Assembly (NCBI RefSeq): GCF_001931675.1
Contig: NZ_CP014839.1
Coordinates: 4,340,001 to 4,404,000, forward strand
Direction of reading: 5' to 3'
DNA: 64,000 bases
Source of the DNA: Pandoraea thiooxydans
Lineage (GTDB): Bacteria; Pseudomonadota; Gammaproteobacteria; Burkholderiales; Burkholderiaceae
In this document: piece by piece, positions 26,991 to 37,596 of the stretch
How the letters are laid out: each line of letters opens with the position of its first letter
Position numbering within the stretch: position 1 is the first letter of the stretch
Position numbers and translations under genes: made by a program
Notes under the pieces: generated by a model
The model's input: only the letters and a program-made list of their open reading frames with translations
Told to the model about the DNA's origin: nothing
The model's database searches: none

Positions 26991-27821
26991 CTAAAAACGG
27001 TAACCGAGCGAAAGGTAAGTGACGATCGGATTGATTTTGATGTTGGCGTCGCTGGTCGACAGCACCGTCCCATCGGCTGCCTTGATTTTTATGGTCGCCG
27101 TCGTTTTGAGCGGCACATAAGAAACCGACGCGCTGGCGAACCAGTGCTTGTTGATGGCGTATGATAAACCGGCGTTGAAGACCGGTTCCCACGACGGCGA
27201 TGAAGACGCTTCGACGGATGTCGGGCCCGTGCGGCCGGACAGCGTGGTCAACACACTGCCGAAGTTTTGATTTAGCTCATTCTCAAAATGCGGATTGAGC
27301 TTGATATTCGTAAAGAACGTGTAACTGACGCCGACGCCAAGAAACGGGCGCAAACGGGATTGTGCCTCGCCGAAATAGTATTGCAGCACCACTGCCGGGC
27401 TCCATTGCCTGACGCTTCCCACGATCGGATTGTTGTTGGGAGCGCCGATGTCGATGCTCGACAGCGCGCCCGCGATGCCAGGGGGCGCGATCACGCCATG
27501 ACCGGTCAGCTGGAACGTGGGTGGTATGCCCGTGACCATCTGGGCAGCGATGTTATCCGTGAAAAAGTGCGTGAACACCAGGGCTGCCGTGTCGCCGTTG
27601 CTCACGGAGGCCCCGGTGCCAGGCGATGTAAAGTTGGCGGGTACGACCAAGGGCGCGAGGAATTGCTGGTTGACGCTGGTCGTCATGGGCGAGCTGGAGT
27701 CCTGCGGGGCAATGTGCATCCACCCGAAGTTCACCATGTTGTCGCCCGCCTGCTGAGCGTGTGCCGTGCCGATCGAGATGGCGAATGCCGCCATCACGGA
27801 CATCAAGATCCGTATTTTCAT
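26991..27821 (-). CDS. OmpW-family outer membrane protein (copy 2)
   Basis: This 276-residue barrel protein has a signal peptide (cleavage near GTAHAQQAG) and the same plan as its neighbour: VNFGWMHIAPQDSSSPM, QYYFGEAQSRLRPFLGVGVSYTFF, and terminal VTYLSLGYRF. It has an insert of about 35 residues after the first strand (loop L1). The ATG at 27821 has a GGGAGGA site six bases upstream. The two genes are tandem paralogues on the same strand, separated by 223 bases with their own signals. Confidence 0.9.
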   Translation of the reverse strand: MKIRILMSVMAAFAISIGTAHAQQAGDNMVNFGWMHIAPQDSSSPMTTSVNQQFLAPLVVPANFTSPGTGASVSNGDTAALVFTHFFTDNIAAQMVTGIPPTFQLTGHGVIAPPGIAGALSSIDIGAPNNNPIVGSVRQWSPAVVLQYYFGEAQSRLRPFLGVGVSYTFFTNIKLNPHFENELNQNFGSVLTTLSGRTGPTSVEASSSPSWEPVFNAGLSYAINKHWFASASVSYVPLKTTATIKIKAADGTVLSTSDANIKINPIVTYLSLGYRF

Positions 27822-27859
27822 TTGTCGTCCTCCCAGACATTTCATTTGATTTTTCGGGC

Positions 27860-27888
27860 ATTATGCACACGGATTTTATTCTTGGAAA
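27860..27888 (-). promoter_or_regulatory. Possible promoter of ompW copy 2
   Basis: The minus strand has CATAAT (27865-27860), one mismatch from the -10 consensus, with TTTCCA about 17 bases upstream as a weak -35. The leader would be about 35 bases. Confidence is low because the region is AT-rich. Confidence 0.35.
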
Positions 27889-28053
27889 AGAAGGAAAGTA
27901 GAGGAATTACACGAATTTGTAAAAATAAAGAATGTCCTTGTAAATCAATGGCTTGTGGTGGATTTTTTTGTTTATAAAATCATAAATTTTAAATTTCAAT
28001 GACCTAAAATCGCTCGAAAATCGAGAGATCTGTTCTTGTGGCGTAAACCGACT

Positions 28054-28770
28054 ATGGCGCGACTTCCACGACTATTCATTGCAGGGCAGGCGCAGCACAT
28101 CATTTTGCGCGGCAATAACAGGCAGCATGTTTTTGTCGACGATGAGGATCGCCAGGCTTTTCTTGGTTGGCTCAAAGAGGCGGCCAGGACGCATGATCTT
28201 GCTATTCACGCCTACTGCCTGATGCCGAACCATATGCATCTGCTCGCAACGCCGGGCGATGAGCGCAGCCTGCCGGTGACGCTGCAGGCTGTTGGACGTC
28301 ATTACGTACTCCACTTCAATCGACGGCATCAGCGCACTGGTTCATTGTGGGAAGGACGCTATCGTGCGACCGTTATCGAGGCCGAACGCTATCTGCTGGT
28401 ATGTAGCCGCTACATTGAACTGAACCCGGTTCGCGCAGGTTTGTGTGACACGCCGGAATCCTATCGCTGGTCCAGTTATGCGCATCACGTCGGACTGAGC
28501 GTCGATAGCCTGATTACCGATCATCCGCTCTACTGGGCGCTCGGTAATACGCCTTTCGAACGCCAGCGCGTCTACCGGGAGTCGTTTGCGCAGCCATTGC
28601 CGGAGGGCGATCTGCGAGCCATTCGCGAAGCCACCCAAAAAGGCTGGCTGCTGGGCGACGATGCTTACCGGCAACGCATGGCGATGCTGGCCAATCGCCG
28701 TATCGCGCCGCTCTCGCGAGGGCGGCCGCGGCGCGACAAACCGGCCAACCCGGTCGATTCGAGCAACTGA
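28054..28770 (+). CDS. REP-associated tyrosine transposase (RAYT, Y1/IS200-like)
   Basis: This 238-residue protein starts MARLPRLFIAGQAQHIILRGNN, the RAYT pattern. The HUH metal site is HMH near residues 60-62 (YCLMPNHMHLLATP), and the region ERYLLVCSRYIELNPVRAGL carries the candidate catalytic tyrosine; RWSSYAHH follows. RAYTs are domesticated single-strand transposases that act on REP-type hairpins. The ATG at 28054 is preferred to the upstream TTG (28036). The gene sits alone in AT-rich flanks that share a TGACC(C)TAA motif. Confidence 0.9.
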   Translation: MARLPRLFIAGQAQHIILRGNNRQHVFVDDEDRQAFLGWLKEAARTHDLAIHAYCLMPNHMHLLATPGDERSLPVTLQAVGRHYVLHFNRRHQRTGSLWEGRYRATVIEAERYLLVCSRYIELNPVRAGLCDTPESYRWSSYAHHVGLSVDSLITDHPLYWALGNTPFERQRVYRESFAQPLPEGDLRAIREATQKGWLLGDDAYRQRMAMLANRRIAPLSRGRPRRDKPANPVDSSN

Positions 28771-29146
28771 TCGCTGGCCGAGCCCTGGCGGGTATGCTGA
28801 TCGATCGGTAGCCGTACCGGGCAGTTCGCCGCCGCACTCCAAAATCCATCTGATCCCGATCGACGGTGCCTCGTCGCAGTGGCTCTCGCAGGTGCCCATT
28901 ACCCACTGATTAATCTATTGTTTTTAATGTGACCCTAATTAATGCGGGATTCCACCGGCGAGAGATTTTTAATTGTTCCCGACCCTAATTTAAAATTTTG
29001 TATTTGCTTGATCGATCGCGTATATTCCAGTTTCAGCACGTTTGTGCAGTGCGCAAGCTCATGCCTGACGCCTGTGCCGGCCACGCCCGGTCGCATGACC
29101 CCACTTAATTCGGCGACTCGTTCGAGTTGCCACGATAAAACAGACG
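28771..29146. other. Non-coding gap between the RAYT gene and gltB
   Basis: These 376 bases hold no convincing gene. The second half is AT-rich and carries GACCCTAATT twice, exactly 50 bases apart (28931-28940 and 28981-28990), each preceded by TTTTTAAT, and a degenerate third copy at 29096-29110. A small inverted repeat CGGTA/TACCG lies at 28806-28819. The probable gltB promoter is at 28998-29026. Confidence 0.7.
28998..29026 (+). promoter_or_regulatory. Putative promoter of gltB
   Basis: TTGTAT (28998-29003) and TATATT (29021-29026) are separated by 17 bases. The -10 matches at five of six positions; the -35 only at three. It lies about 120 bases upstream of gltB within AT-rich DNA. Confidence 0.35.
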
Positions 29147-32100
29147 GTGTATCACGTGGAAAAGAAACAGCAACCGATCGCGGCGGCCCAAGCGGAGCAG
29201 CTGACGCAAGAATCCGTGGCTCCTGCCCCGCAGGGCCTGTACGACCCTCAGAACGAACACGACGCCTGCGGTGTCGGGTTCGTGGCGCACATCAAAGGCC
29301 ATAAAAGCCACGACATCGTGGCGCAAGGTCTGAAGATTCTGCTGAACCTCGATCACCGCGGCGCGGTTGGTGCCGACCCGCTGATGGGCGATGGCGCGGG
29401 GATTCTGCTGCAGATTCCCGACCAGTTCTATCGCGAGGAAATGGCGCAGCAGGGCGTGGCGCTGCCGCCGGCCGGCGAATACGGCGTCGGCATGATCTTC
29501 CTGCCGAAAGAACATGCGTCGAGACTGGCGTGCGAGCAGGAGCTCGAACGCACGGTCAAGGCTGAGGGGCAGATCGTGCTGGGCTGGCGCGACGTGCCGG
29601 TCGACCACGATATGCCGATGTCGCCTGCGGTGAAAGCCACCGAGCCAGTGATCCGCCAGGTGTTCATCGGCCGTGGCCGCGACATCATGGTGACCGATGC
29701 GCTCGAGCGCAAGCTTTACGTAATCCGTAAAACCGCCAGCCACCGCATCCAGAAGCTCAATCTCAAGCACGGCAAGGAATACTTCGTGCCGTCGATGTCG
29801 GCCCGCACCGTCGTGTACAAGGGCTTGCTGCTGTGCGATCAGGTGGGGCGCTACTACCGCGACCTGGCCGACCCGCGTACGGTCTCGGCGCTGGCGCTGG
29901 TGCATCAGCGGTTCTCGACGAACACCTTCCCCGCCTGGGAGCTGGCGCACCCGTACCGGATGGTGGCGCACAATGGCGAGATCAACACCGTCAAGGGCAA
30001 CGTGAATTGGCTCAATGCGCGCACCGGCGCCATTTCGAGCGCGGTGCTCGGTGACGACCTGCAAAAGCTCTGGCCGCTGATCTATCCGGGGCAATCCGAT
30101 ACCGCATCGTTCGACAACTGCCTCGAACTGCTGACAATGGCCGGTTATCCGCTGGTGCACGCGGTCATGATGATGATTCCCGAAGCGTGGGAACAGCACA
30201 CCCTGATGAACGACAATCGGCGCGCGTTCTACGAGTATCACGCGGCGATGATGGAGCCGTGGGACGGCCCGGCGGCGATCGCCTTTACCGACGGCCGTCA
30301 GATCGGCGCCACGCTGGACCGTAACGGCCTGCGTCCCGCGCGTTATTGCATTACCGACGACGATATCGTCATCATGGCCTCAGAGGCCGGCGTGCTGCCG
30401 ATCCCGGAATCGAAGATCGTCAAGAAGTGGCGGCTGCAGCCGGGCAAGATGTTCCTGATCGACATGGAACAGGGCCGCATCATCGACGATCGCGAACTCA
30501 AGGACAATCTGGCCAACGCCAAGCCTTACAAGAGCTGGATCGAAGCAGTGCGCGTCAAGCTCGATGAAATTACCTCGCAAATGGAAGACGTGGCGGCCGA
30601 GCACGATGCCACCACGCCGCTGCTCGACTTGCAGCAGGCATTCGGCTATACGCAGGAGGACGTCAAGTTCCTGCTCGCGCCGATGGCCACCAACGGTGAA
30701 GAGGCGGTCGGCTCGATGGGTAACGACAGCCCGCTGGCCGTGATGAGCAACAAGAACAAGACGCTCTATCACTACTTCAAGCAGTTGTTCGCGCAGGTTA
30801 CCAACCCGCCGATCGATTCGATCCGGGAAAACATGGTGATGTCGCTGGTGTCGTTCATCGGGCCCAAGCCGAACCTGCTCGATACCAACAACATCAACCC
30901 GCCGATGCGCCTGGAAGTGCCGCAGCCGGTGCTCGATTTCAAGGACATCGCGAAGATTCGCCACGTCGACAAGTACACCGGCGGCAAATTCCGCTCGTAC
31001 GAATTGAACATCTGCTATCCGGTCTCGTGGGGCAAGGAAGGCATCGAAGCCCGACTGGCATCGCTTTGCGCAGAGACGGTCGACGCGGTCAAGTCCGGCT
31101 ACAACATCCTGATCGTGTCCGATCGCCGTGCCGACCGGGACAATGTCGCGATTCCGGCGCTTTTGGCCACCTCGGCCATTCACCAGCACCTCGTCGCGCA
31201 TGGCTTGCGTACCAGCACCGGCCTGGTGGTGGAGACCGGCTCGGCGCGCGAAGTGCATCATTTCGCCCTGCTGGCCGGGTATGGCGCCGAAGCCGTGCAT
31301 CCCTATCTGGCGATGGAAACCATCTATGAGATGGCCAAGGGCCTGCCTGGCGAACTGTCGCCGGAAAAGGCCGTGAAAAACTACGTCAAGGCGGTTGGCA
31401 AGGGGCTGCAAAAAGTGATGTCCAAGATGGGCATCTCGACCTATATGTCGTACACCGGCGCGCAGATCTTCGAGGCCATCGGCCTGTCGCAGACGCTGGT
31501 CGACAAATACTTCCGCGGCACGGCGTCGAACGTCGGCGGTATCGGCATCTTCGAACTGGCCGAAGAGGCGATCCGCCTGCACAAGGAAGCCTTTGGGGAC
31601 GATCCGGTGCTCACCAACATGCTCGACGCGGGCGGCGAGTACGCCTACCGCATCCGCGGCGAAGAGCACATGTGGACCCCTGATGCCATCGCCAGGCTGC
31701 AGCACTCGACGCGTGCCAATTCCTATCAGTCGTACAAGGAATACGCCAACCTGATCAACGATCAGAGCAAGCGCCACATGACCTTGCGCGGCCTGTTCGA
31801 ATTCCGCGTCGACCCCAGCCGGGCGATTCCGCTCGACGAGGTGGAACCCGCCAAGGAAATCGTCAAGCGTTTTGCCACCGGCGCCATGTCGCTGGGTTCG
31901 ATTTCGACCGAGGCGCATACCACGCTGGCCATTGCGATGAACCGCATCGGCGGCAAGTCGAATACCGGCGAGGGTGGCGAGGACGAGCGCCGCTACCGCA
32001 ACGAGTTGCGGGGCATTCCGATCAAGCAGGGCGAGACGCTGGCCGGGATCGTTGGCCAGGATGTGATCGCGCGCGACATCGTGCTGCAGGAAGGCGACTC

Positions 32101-33907
32101 GCTGCGCTCGAAGATCAAGCAGGTTGCGTCTGGCCGCTTCGGTGTGAGCGCCGAGTACCTGGTGTCGGCCGACCAGATCCAGATCAAGATGGCGCAAGGC
32201 GCCAAACCCGGCGAGGGCGGCCAGTTGCCTGGGCACAAGGTTTCCGATTACATCGGCAAGCTGCGTTACTCGGTGCCTGGCGTCGGGCTGATCTCGCCGC
32301 CGCCGCACCATGACATCTATTCGATCGAAGATCTGGCGCAGTTGATCCACGATCTGAAGAACGTCAACAGCAACGCGTCGATCTCGGTCAAGCTGGTTTC
32401 CGAAGTCGGCGTGGGCACGGTGGCCGCGGGCGTGGCCAAGGCCAAGGCCGATCACGTCGTGATCGCCGGGCATGACGGCGGCACGGGCGCCTCGCCGCTG
32501 TCGTCGATCAAGCATGCCGGGTCCCCCTGGGAACTGGGCCTGGCCGAAACTCAACAGACGCTGGTGCTCAATCGCCTGCGCGGCCGCATCCGCGTGCAGG
32601 CCGACGGCCAGATGAAGACCGGACGCGACGTCGTGATCGGCGCGCTGCTGGGCGCCGACGAGTTCGGCTTTGCGACCGCGCCGCTGGTCGTGCAAGGCTG
32701 CATCATGATGCGCAAGTGCCATCTGAACACCTGCCCGGTCGGCGTCGCGACACAGGATCCGGTGCTGCGCCGCAAGTTCGAAGGCAAACCCGAGCATGTC
32801 GTCAATTACTTCTTCTTCGTGGCCGAGGAAGTGCGCGAAATCATGGCGCAACTCGGCATCCGCACGTTCGACGAACTGATTGGCCGAGCCGACCTGCTCG
32901 ACACGAAGAAGGGCATCGAGCACTGGAAAGCCAAGGGTCTGGATTTCTCGCGGATTTTCTATTTGCCGGCGGTCGAGGCATCGGCACCTCGCCTGCACGT
33001 CGACAAGCAGGATCATGGCCTGGCCAACGCACTCGACTATGCGCTGATCGAAAAAGCCATGCCGGCGCTGGAAAAAGGCGAGCATGTCTCGTTCATCCAG
33101 CCGGTGCGCAACGTCAACCGCACCGTGGGCGCCATGCTCTCGGGCGAGGTCGCGCGCCGCTACGGCCACGACGGCTTGCCGGAAGACACCATCCATATTC
33201 AGCTCAAGGGTACGGCAGGCCAAAGCTTTGGCGCGTTCCTCGCACACGGCATTACGCTCGACCTGGTCGGCGATGGTAACGACTACGTCGGCAAAGGCCT
33301 GTCCGGCGGGCGCATCATCGTGCGGCCGACCAACGATTTCCGTGGCGCGGCCGAGCAGAACATCATCGTCGGCAATACCGTGCTGTATGGCGCGCTGGAG
33401 GGGGACGCTTACTTCCGCGGCGTGGCCGGCGAGCGATTCTGCGTGCGCAATTCGGGCGCGATTGCGGTGGTCGAAGGCACTGGTGACCACGGCTGCGAGT
33501 ACATGACCGGCGGCACCGTGGTGGTGCTCGGCGAAACCGGTCGCAACTTCGCGGCCGGCATGTCGGGCGGCATCGCCTACGTCTATGACCCGGACGGCAC
33601 GTTCCCGGCCAAGTGCAACACCGCGATGGTGGCGCTCGAACCGGTGCTGCCGCAAGGCGAGCAGGAACGCACCGTCGATGCCGCGCTGTGGCACCGCGCC
33701 CAGACCGACGAAGCGCAGTTGCGCCAGCTCATCGAGCAGCACTTCCAGTTCACCGGCTCGATGCTTGCGAAGGCGCTGCTGGCCGACTGGGACGGCGCAC
33801 GCCGCAAATTCGTCAAGGTATTCCCGACCGAATACAAGCGGGCGCTGGGCGAAATGGCGGCCAAGGCCGCCAAGGCGCCGGCCGCCAAACAAGCCATGGC
33901 CGCTTGA
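29147..33907 (+). CDS. gltB: Glutamate synthase (NADPH) large subunit
   Basis: This 1586-residue protein makes glutamate from glutamine and 2-oxoglutarate. After a short propeptide the catalytic cysteine is Cys41 in [13 protein letters not shown], beginning the class II glutamine amidotransferase domain. A central domain and the FMN-binding synthase domain follow ([27 protein letters not shown]), with the 3Fe-4S cysteines in [15 protein letters not shown] near residues 1185-1196, and a C-terminal beta-helix rich in glycine. The start is a GTG at 29147; a GTG three codons later is also possible. It pairs with gltD. Confidence 0.97.
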   Translation: MYHVEKKQQPIAAAQAEQLTQESVAPAPQGLYDPQNEHDACGVGFVAHIKGHKSHDIVAQGLKILLNLDHRGAVGADPLMGDGAGILLQIPDQFYREEMAQQGVALPPAGEYGVGMIFLPKEHASRLACEQELERTVKAEGQIVLGWRDVPVDHDMPMSPAVKATEPVIRQVFIGRGRDIMVTDALERKLYVIRKTASHRIQKLNLKHGKEYFVPSMSARTVVYKGLLLCDQVGRYYRDLADPRTVSALALVHQRFSTNTFPAWELAHPYRMVAHNGEINTVKGNVNWLNARTGAISSAVLGDDLQKLWPLIYPGQSDTASFDNCLELLTMAGYPLVHAVMMMIPEAWEQHTLMNDNRRAFYEYHAAMMEPWDGPAAIAFTDGRQIGATLDRNGLRPARYCITDDDIVIMASEAGVLPIPESKIVKKWRLQPGKMFLIDMEQGRIIDDRELKDNLANAKPYKSWIEAVRVKLDEITSQMEDVAAEHDATTPLLDLQQAFGYTQEDVKFLLAPMATNGEEAVGSMGNDSPLAVMSNKNKTLYHYFKQLFAQVTNPPIDSIRENMVMSLVSFIGPKPNLLDTNNINPPMRLEVPQPVLDFKDIAKIRHVDKYTGGKFRSYELNICYPVSWGKEGIEARLASLCAETVDAVKSGYNILIVSDRRADRDNVAIPALLATSAIHQHLVAHGLRTSTGLVVETGSAREVHHFALLAGYGAEAVHPYLAMETIYEMAKGLPGELSPEKAVKNYVKAVGKGLQKVMSKMGISTYMSYTGAQIFEAIGLSQTLVDKYFRGTASNVGGIGIFELAEEAIRLHKEAFGDDPVLTNMLDAGGEYAYRIRGEEHMWTPDAIARLQHSTRANSYQSYKEYANLINDQSKRHMTLRGLFEFRVDPSRAIPLDEVEPAKEIVKRFATGAMSLGSISTEAHTTLAIAMNRIGGKSNTGEGGEDERRYRNELRGIPIKQGETLAGIVGQDVIARDIVLQEGDSLRSKIKQVASGRFGVSAEYLVSADQIQIKMAQGAKPGEGGQLPGHKVSDYIGKLRYSVPGVGLISPPPHHDIYSIEDLAQLIHDLKNVNSNASISVKLVSEVGVGTVAAGVAKAKADHVVIAGHDGGTGASPLSSIKHAGSPWELGLAETQQTLVLNRLRGRIRVQADGQMKTGRDVVIGALLGADEFGFATAPLVVQGCIMMRKCHLNTCPVGVATQDPVLRRKFEGKPEHVVNYFFFVAEEVREIMAQLGIRTFDELIGRADLLDTKKGIEHWKAKGLDFSRIFYLPAVEASAPRLHVDKQDHGLANALDYALIEKAMPALEKGEHVSFIQPVRNVNRTVGAMLSGEVARRYGHDGLPEDTIHIQLKGTAGQSFGAFLAHGITLDLVGDGNDYVGKGLSGGRIIVRPTNDFRGAAEQNIIVGNTVLYGALEGDAYFRGVAGERFCVRNSGAIAVVEGTGDHGCEYMTGGTVVVLGETGRNFAAGMSGGIAYVYDPDGTFPAKCNTAMVALEPVLPQGEQERTVDAALWHRAQTDEAQLRQLIEQHFQFTGSMLAKALLADWDGARRKFVKVFPTEYKRALGEMAAKAAKAPAAKQAMAA

Positions 33908-34009
33908 ACCGGCTGCCAGCGATGCGGTTCCGCGGTGCCGGGCACCGCACCCGCATCGCGCGCCGGATCCGCGTCTTATATTTCACGAATCAACCGTACT
34001 GAGAAGCAC

Positions 34010-35476
34010 ATGGGCAAGGTCACAGGTTTTCTCGAATTCGAGCGTCAGCACGAGTCATACGAAGCGCCGCTCGCACGCGTCAAACACTACAAGGAATTCG
34101 TCCTCGCGCTGACCGACGAGCAGGCGAAAATCCAGGGCGCGCGCTGCATGGACTGCGGCATTCCGTTTTGCAACAACGGGTGTCCGGTCAATAACATCAT
34201 CCCCGACTTCAATGACCTGGTGTTCCGGCAAGACTGGAAGGCGGCCATCACCGTCCTGCATTCCACCAACAATTTCCCCGAGTTCACCGGGCGAATCTGT
34301 CCGGCACCCTGCGAAGCCGCATGCACGCTCAACATCAATGACGACCCGGTCGGCATCAAGTCGATCGAGCACGCGATCATCGACAAGGCCTGGAGCGAGG
34401 GTTGGGTCGAGCCGCAGGTCGCCAGGCACAAGACCGGCAAGACCGTGGCCGTCGTCGGCTCCGGTCCGGCGGGGCTGGCGGCAGCCCAACAATTGGCGCG
34501 CGCCGGTCATGACGTGACGGTGTTCGAGAAGAACGACCGCATTGGCGGCTTGCTGCGCTATGGCATTCCCGATTTCAAGCTCGAGAAATGGCTGATCGAT
34601 CGCCGCATGCGCCAGATGGAAGCAGAGGGCGTGACGTTCCGCACCGGCGTCTACATCGGCACGGAAGCCCCCGAGGCGCATATCAACAATTTCTCGAAGG
34701 AAACGCTCTCGCCTGAGCAACTGCGGTCGCAATTCGATGCAGTGATCATCGCCGGCGGCGCCGAACAGCCGCGCGACCTGCCGGTCCCGGGCCGCGAACT
34801 GGCGGGCATTCACTTCGCGATGGAATTCCTGCCGCAACAAAACAAGGTGAATGCCGGCGACAAGCTTGCCGAGCAGATCAAGGCCACCGGCAAGCATGTG
34901 ATCGTGATCGGCGGCGGCGATACCGGCTCGGATTGCGTTGGCACGTCGAACCGGCACGGTGCGGCCAGCGTCACGCAATTCGAATTGCTGCCGCAGCCGC
35001 CGGAGCAGGAAAACAAGGCGCTGGTCTGGCCCTACTGGCCGATCAAGCTGCGCACCTCGTCGAGCCACGAGGAAGGCTGCGAGCGCGATTGGGCGGTCGC
35101 CACCAAACGGTTCGAAGGCAAGCACGGCAAGGTCGAGAAATTGATCGCGGTGCGCGTCGAATGGAAGGACGGCAAGATGCAGGAGGTCGCCGGCTCGGAG
35201 TTCGAATTGAAGGCCGATCTGGTGCTGCTGGCGATGGGTTTTGTCTCGCCGGTGCAAACGTTGCTCGGCGCGTTCGGTGTGAGCAAGGATGGGCGAGGCA
35301 ACGTGCGCGCCACCACCGAAGGCGAGAGCGCCTATGTAACCGACGTGCCCAAGGTGTTTGCCGCGGGCGACGTACGCCGTGGCCAGTCGCTGGTGGTCTG
35401 GGCGATCCGCGAAGGGCGCCAATGCGCGCACGCGGTCGACCAGTTCCTGATGGGGCATTCGGTGTTGCCGCGCTGA
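34010..35476 (+). CDS. gltD: Glutamate synthase (NADPH) small subunit
   Basis: This 488-residue FAD protein passes electrons from NADPH to GltB. The N-terminus holds cysteine clusters for 4Fe-4S centres ([19 protein letters not shown] and [12 protein letters not shown]). The FAD loop [22 protein letters not shown] and the NADPH loop [14 protein letters not shown] follow, and [14 protein letters not shown] lies near the end. The ATG at 34010 gives the family start [12 protein letters not shown]. It is 102 bases after gltB and ends at a strong terminator. Confidence 0.97.
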   Translation: MGKVTGFLEFERQHESYEAPLARVKHYKEFVLALTDEQAKIQGARCMDCGIPFCNNGCPVNNIIPDFNDLVFRQDWKAAITVLHSTNNFPEFTGRICPAPCEAACTLNINDDPVGIKSIEHAIIDKAWSEGWVEPQVARHKTGKTVAVVGSGPAGLAAAQQLARAGHDVTVFEKNDRIGGLLRYGIPDFKLEKWLIDRRMRQMEAEGVTFRTGVYIGTEAPEAHINNFSKETLSPEQLRSQFDAVIIAGGAEQPRDLPVPGRELAGIHFAMEFLPQQNKVNAGDKLAEQIKATGKHVIVIGGGDTGSDCVGTSNRHGAASVTQFELLPQPPEQENKALVWPYWPIKLRTSSSHEEGCERDWAVATKRFEGKHGKVEKLIAVRVEWKDGKMQEVAGSEFELKADLVLLAMGFVSPVQTLLGAFGVSKDGRGNVRATTEGESAYVTDVPKVFAAGDVRRGQSLVVWAIREGRQCAHAVDQFLMGHSVLPR

Positions 35477-35498
35477 GCCCCGCTTGCGGAAGTCATGC

Positions 35499-35527
35499 AA
35501 AAGCCACCCGTCAGGGTGGCTTTTTTT
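35499..35527 (+). terminator. Intrinsic terminator after gltD
   Basis: AAAAGCCACCC (35499-35509) pairs with GGGTGGCTTTT around a GTCA loop and continues into a run of seven T residues (35521-35527). It lies 23 bases after the gltD stop. Confidence 0.92.
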
Positions 35528-35554
35528 CAAAGGGGCCGCCGGGTTGTCGCCGAG

Positions 35555-37255
35555 CTATGCCGCGATGGTGCCGGAGGCAGTCTCCTCGCGAACTCCGGGC
35601 GGCTCGATTTTCAGCGTGTGCTGGTGATAGGCAGCCAGACTGTCACGATGGGCGACGCTGATGATCGCGGTGTGCGGCAGGCGCTCGAGCAGCGTGTCAT
35701 ACAAGCGCCGCTCGGTGGCAACGTCCAGCGCGCTGCTGGCCTCGTCCAGAAAGAGGTAATCGGGGCGCTGCAACAGCGCGCGTGCCATTGCCAGCCGCTG
35801 CTGCTCGCCGGGCGACAGGCGGTTTTCCCAGTGTCCCGTTTCATCCAGGCGTTCGGCAAGCCCGTCGAGTTGACACGCGGTGAGCACATCGCGGCAAGCC
35901 TCGTCCGAAAAAGCCGATGCCTCCGACGGGTAGCATAAGGCCGCCTTGAGCGTGCCAATCGGTAAATAGCTTTGCTGAGGCAGGAACATCATGCGCTCGC
36001 GCGCCGGCGTTTGGATCCGGCCCTGGCCGAAGGGCCAAAGCCCTGCCAGCGCCCTCATCAGCGTGCTCTTGCCGCTACCCGACGGTCCGGAGATCAGCCA
36101 CCTGGCGCCGGCCGGAATGTGCACCGCGCCCACCTGAGTCAGGGGCGCGCCATTGGGCAGATTCAACTGCAGATCATGTGTGGCGAGATCATGGCCGGTT
36201 TCGACTTGAATGCCATCGACCGGATCGGGCAGGTGCATGATGCGATGAAATTCGCGCAGCCGGTTGACGGTGGCTTTCCAGTCGGCCAATGTCGAGTAAC
36301 TGTTGATGAACCATGACATGGCGCCGCTGACCTGGCCGAAGGCATCGGCCATGCGAAACAGCAGTCCAAGCGACAGGGCGCCGGCAAAGTAGCGCGGCGA
36401 GGCCGCCAGCAGCGGGAAGATGCTCGAGACCTGGCCGTAGATCGAGTTGGCGAACATCAGGCGCTTGGTGTAGCGCATGATCAGCCACCAATTGTCGCGA
36501 ATGTGGCTGAAGGCCGTGCGAAAGCGCTGCGTCTCGGCCGCCGCGCCGCGATAGAACGCGACCTGTTCGGCGTTTTCCCGCAAGCGCACCAGCAGGAAAC
36601 GGAAGTCCGCCTCGACCTGTTGTTGGCGGTAGCTGATCGACGTCAGCGGTCGGCCGACCTTGTGAATCATGAATGACCCGAGCAGCGCATACAGCGCGGC
36701 GGCCCACACCATGTAGCCAGGAATGTGCACGTGCATCGTGCCGAGCGCAAACGACAGTGCGCCCGACAGTGTCCACAGGATGACGATGAATGAAATCAGC
36801 GTGACGACGTTCGACAGCAGGTCGAGCGAAAGCGCGAGCGTGCTGGTCGCGAGCGAGCGCAGGTCTTCCGAGATACGTTGGTCGGGGTTGTCGACCAGGT
36901 GGTCGCGCTCGATGCGATAGAAGGCGCGATCCCCCAGCCATTGATCGACGTAGCGGTCGGTAATCCACTGGCGCCAGCGGAATTCCAGCATCTGCTGGTA
37001 GTAGATGCGGAACGTTGCCAGGAAAATGAAGCTGAAGGCCAGGACGGTGAACTCGATCAGCGACGATTTGAAAACAGCCCAGTCGCGGTGCTCCAGGGCG
37101 TTGTAGAAGTTGGTATTCCAGGCATTCAGCCGCACGTTGATGTAGACGATGCCCAGGTTCATGGCGATCACCAGCACCAGCAGGCCGCGGGCCAGCCATC
37201 GTTCTTCGGAGAACCAGTAGGGGCGGATCAAGCGCCAGGGACTGATGGATTTCAT
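35555..37255 (-). CDS. ABC transporter, SbmA/ABCD-like permease fused to ATPase
   Basis: This 566-residue half-transporter has an SbmA/BacA-like membrane domain (about residues 1-330, with NAWNTNFYNALEHRDW and EFRWRQWITDRYVDQWL) and a C-terminal ATPase with Walker A SGPSGSGKSTLMRAL, signature LSPGEQQRLAMARAL and Walker B YLFLDEASSALD. It resembles E. coli YddA and eukaryotic ABCD transporters. The substrate is unknown; relatives move peptides, fatty acyl-CoA or cobalamin. It is divergent from the thiamine operon and has no partner gene nearby. Confidence 0.88.
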   Translation of the reverse strand: MKSISPWRLIRPYWFSEERWLARGLLVLVIAMNLGIVYINVRLNAWNTNFYNALEHRDWAVFKSSLIEFTVLAFSFIFLATFRIYYQQMLEFRWRQWITDRYVDQWLGDRAFYRIERDHLVDNPDQRISEDLRSLATSTLALSLDLLSNVVTLISFIVILWTLSGALSFALGTMHVHIPGYMVWAAALYALLGSFMIHKVGRPLTSISYRQQQVEADFRFLLVRLRENAEQVAFYRGAAAETQRFRTAFSHIRDNWWLIMRYTKRLMFANSIYGQVSSIFPLLAASPRYFAGALSLGLLFRMADAFGQVSGAMSWFINSYSTLADWKATVNRLREFHRIMHLPDPVDGIQVETGHDLATHDLQLNLPNGAPLTQVGAVHIPAGARWLISGPSGSGKSTLMRALAGLWPFGQGRIQTPARERMMFLPQQSYLPIGTLKAALCYPSEASAFSDEACRDVLTACQLDGLAERLDETGHWENRLSPGEQQRLAMARALLQRPDYLFLDEASSALDVATERRLYDTLLERLPHTAIISVAHRDSLAAYHQHTLKIEPPGVREETASGTIAA

Positions 37256-37388
37256 GATGTATCTGCGTTGGTCGGGGAGGGCAACGCCTCGTCGATTGGC
37301 GATCGTTTGACCGAGCGCGGCGAGTTACGTTGCATTGTCATTGCAATCGCAAATGACGAAAACGGGACCTATCGTAACCCAAGTGCCC

Positions 37389-37418
37389 TTGCGCGGCGGC
37401 AAGTCTTTGTGTTGTAAT
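37389..37418 (+). promoter_or_regulatory. Putative promoter of the thiamine operon
   Basis: TTGCGC (37389-37394) and TGTAAT (37413-37418) are spaced by 18 bases just ahead of the TPP riboswitch. The -10 matches the consensus at five of six positions; the -35 at three. The spacing would place the transcript start right before the riboswitch. Confidence 0.5.
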
Positions 37419-37427
37419 GCTTTCGGG

Positions 37428-37512
37428 CGAAACAGGGGTGCTTCGCGGCATGACCGCGAGGCTGAGAGAAACCCTTTGCACCCGACCCGGATAATACCGG
37501 CGTGGGAAGTTT
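37428..37512 (+). promoter_or_regulatory. TPP riboswitch (THI element)
   Basis: The conserved THI-box sequence is present: ACAGGGGTGC (37432-37441), a variable GC arm, CTGAGAGAAACCC (37461-37473), then GGATAATACCGGCGTGGGAA. The CTGAGA and GGATAATACCGGCG blocks form the pyrimidine- and diphosphate-sensing parts. It controls thiO-thiS-thiG-thiE and should lower their expression when thiamine pyrophosphate is high. No U-rich terminator follows, so control is probably at translation. Confidence 0.95.
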
Positions 37513-37596
37513 CCGACTCCTCCAGTAGTCATCTGGCGGGTATGGTGGCAAGCACCTGTTTCGTCCTTGATGCAGTAGCCAGGCAGAAAGGATTCC

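Noticed and set aside
27874-28030. AT-rich stretch as an origin or phage attachment site
   Set aside because: No DnaA boxes, tRNA gene, integrase or duplicated core was seen; it is better described as promoter DNA of ompW copy 2 plus the RAYT flank.
28054-28770. Classic insertion sequence around the RAYT gene
   Set aside because: No convincing terminal inverted repeats plus target duplication, and no accessory tnpB. The AT-rich repeats are reported only as candidates.
30380-33892. A 1170-codon open frame on the minus strand opposite gltB
   Set aside because: It is a mirror of the GC-rich codon use of gltB, shows no known motifs, and the plus-strand gene is certain.
34055-35530. Long minus-strand frame opposite gltD
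   Set aside because: Shadow of gltD; composition is Arg/His/Gln-rich as expected for antisense frames, with no family match.
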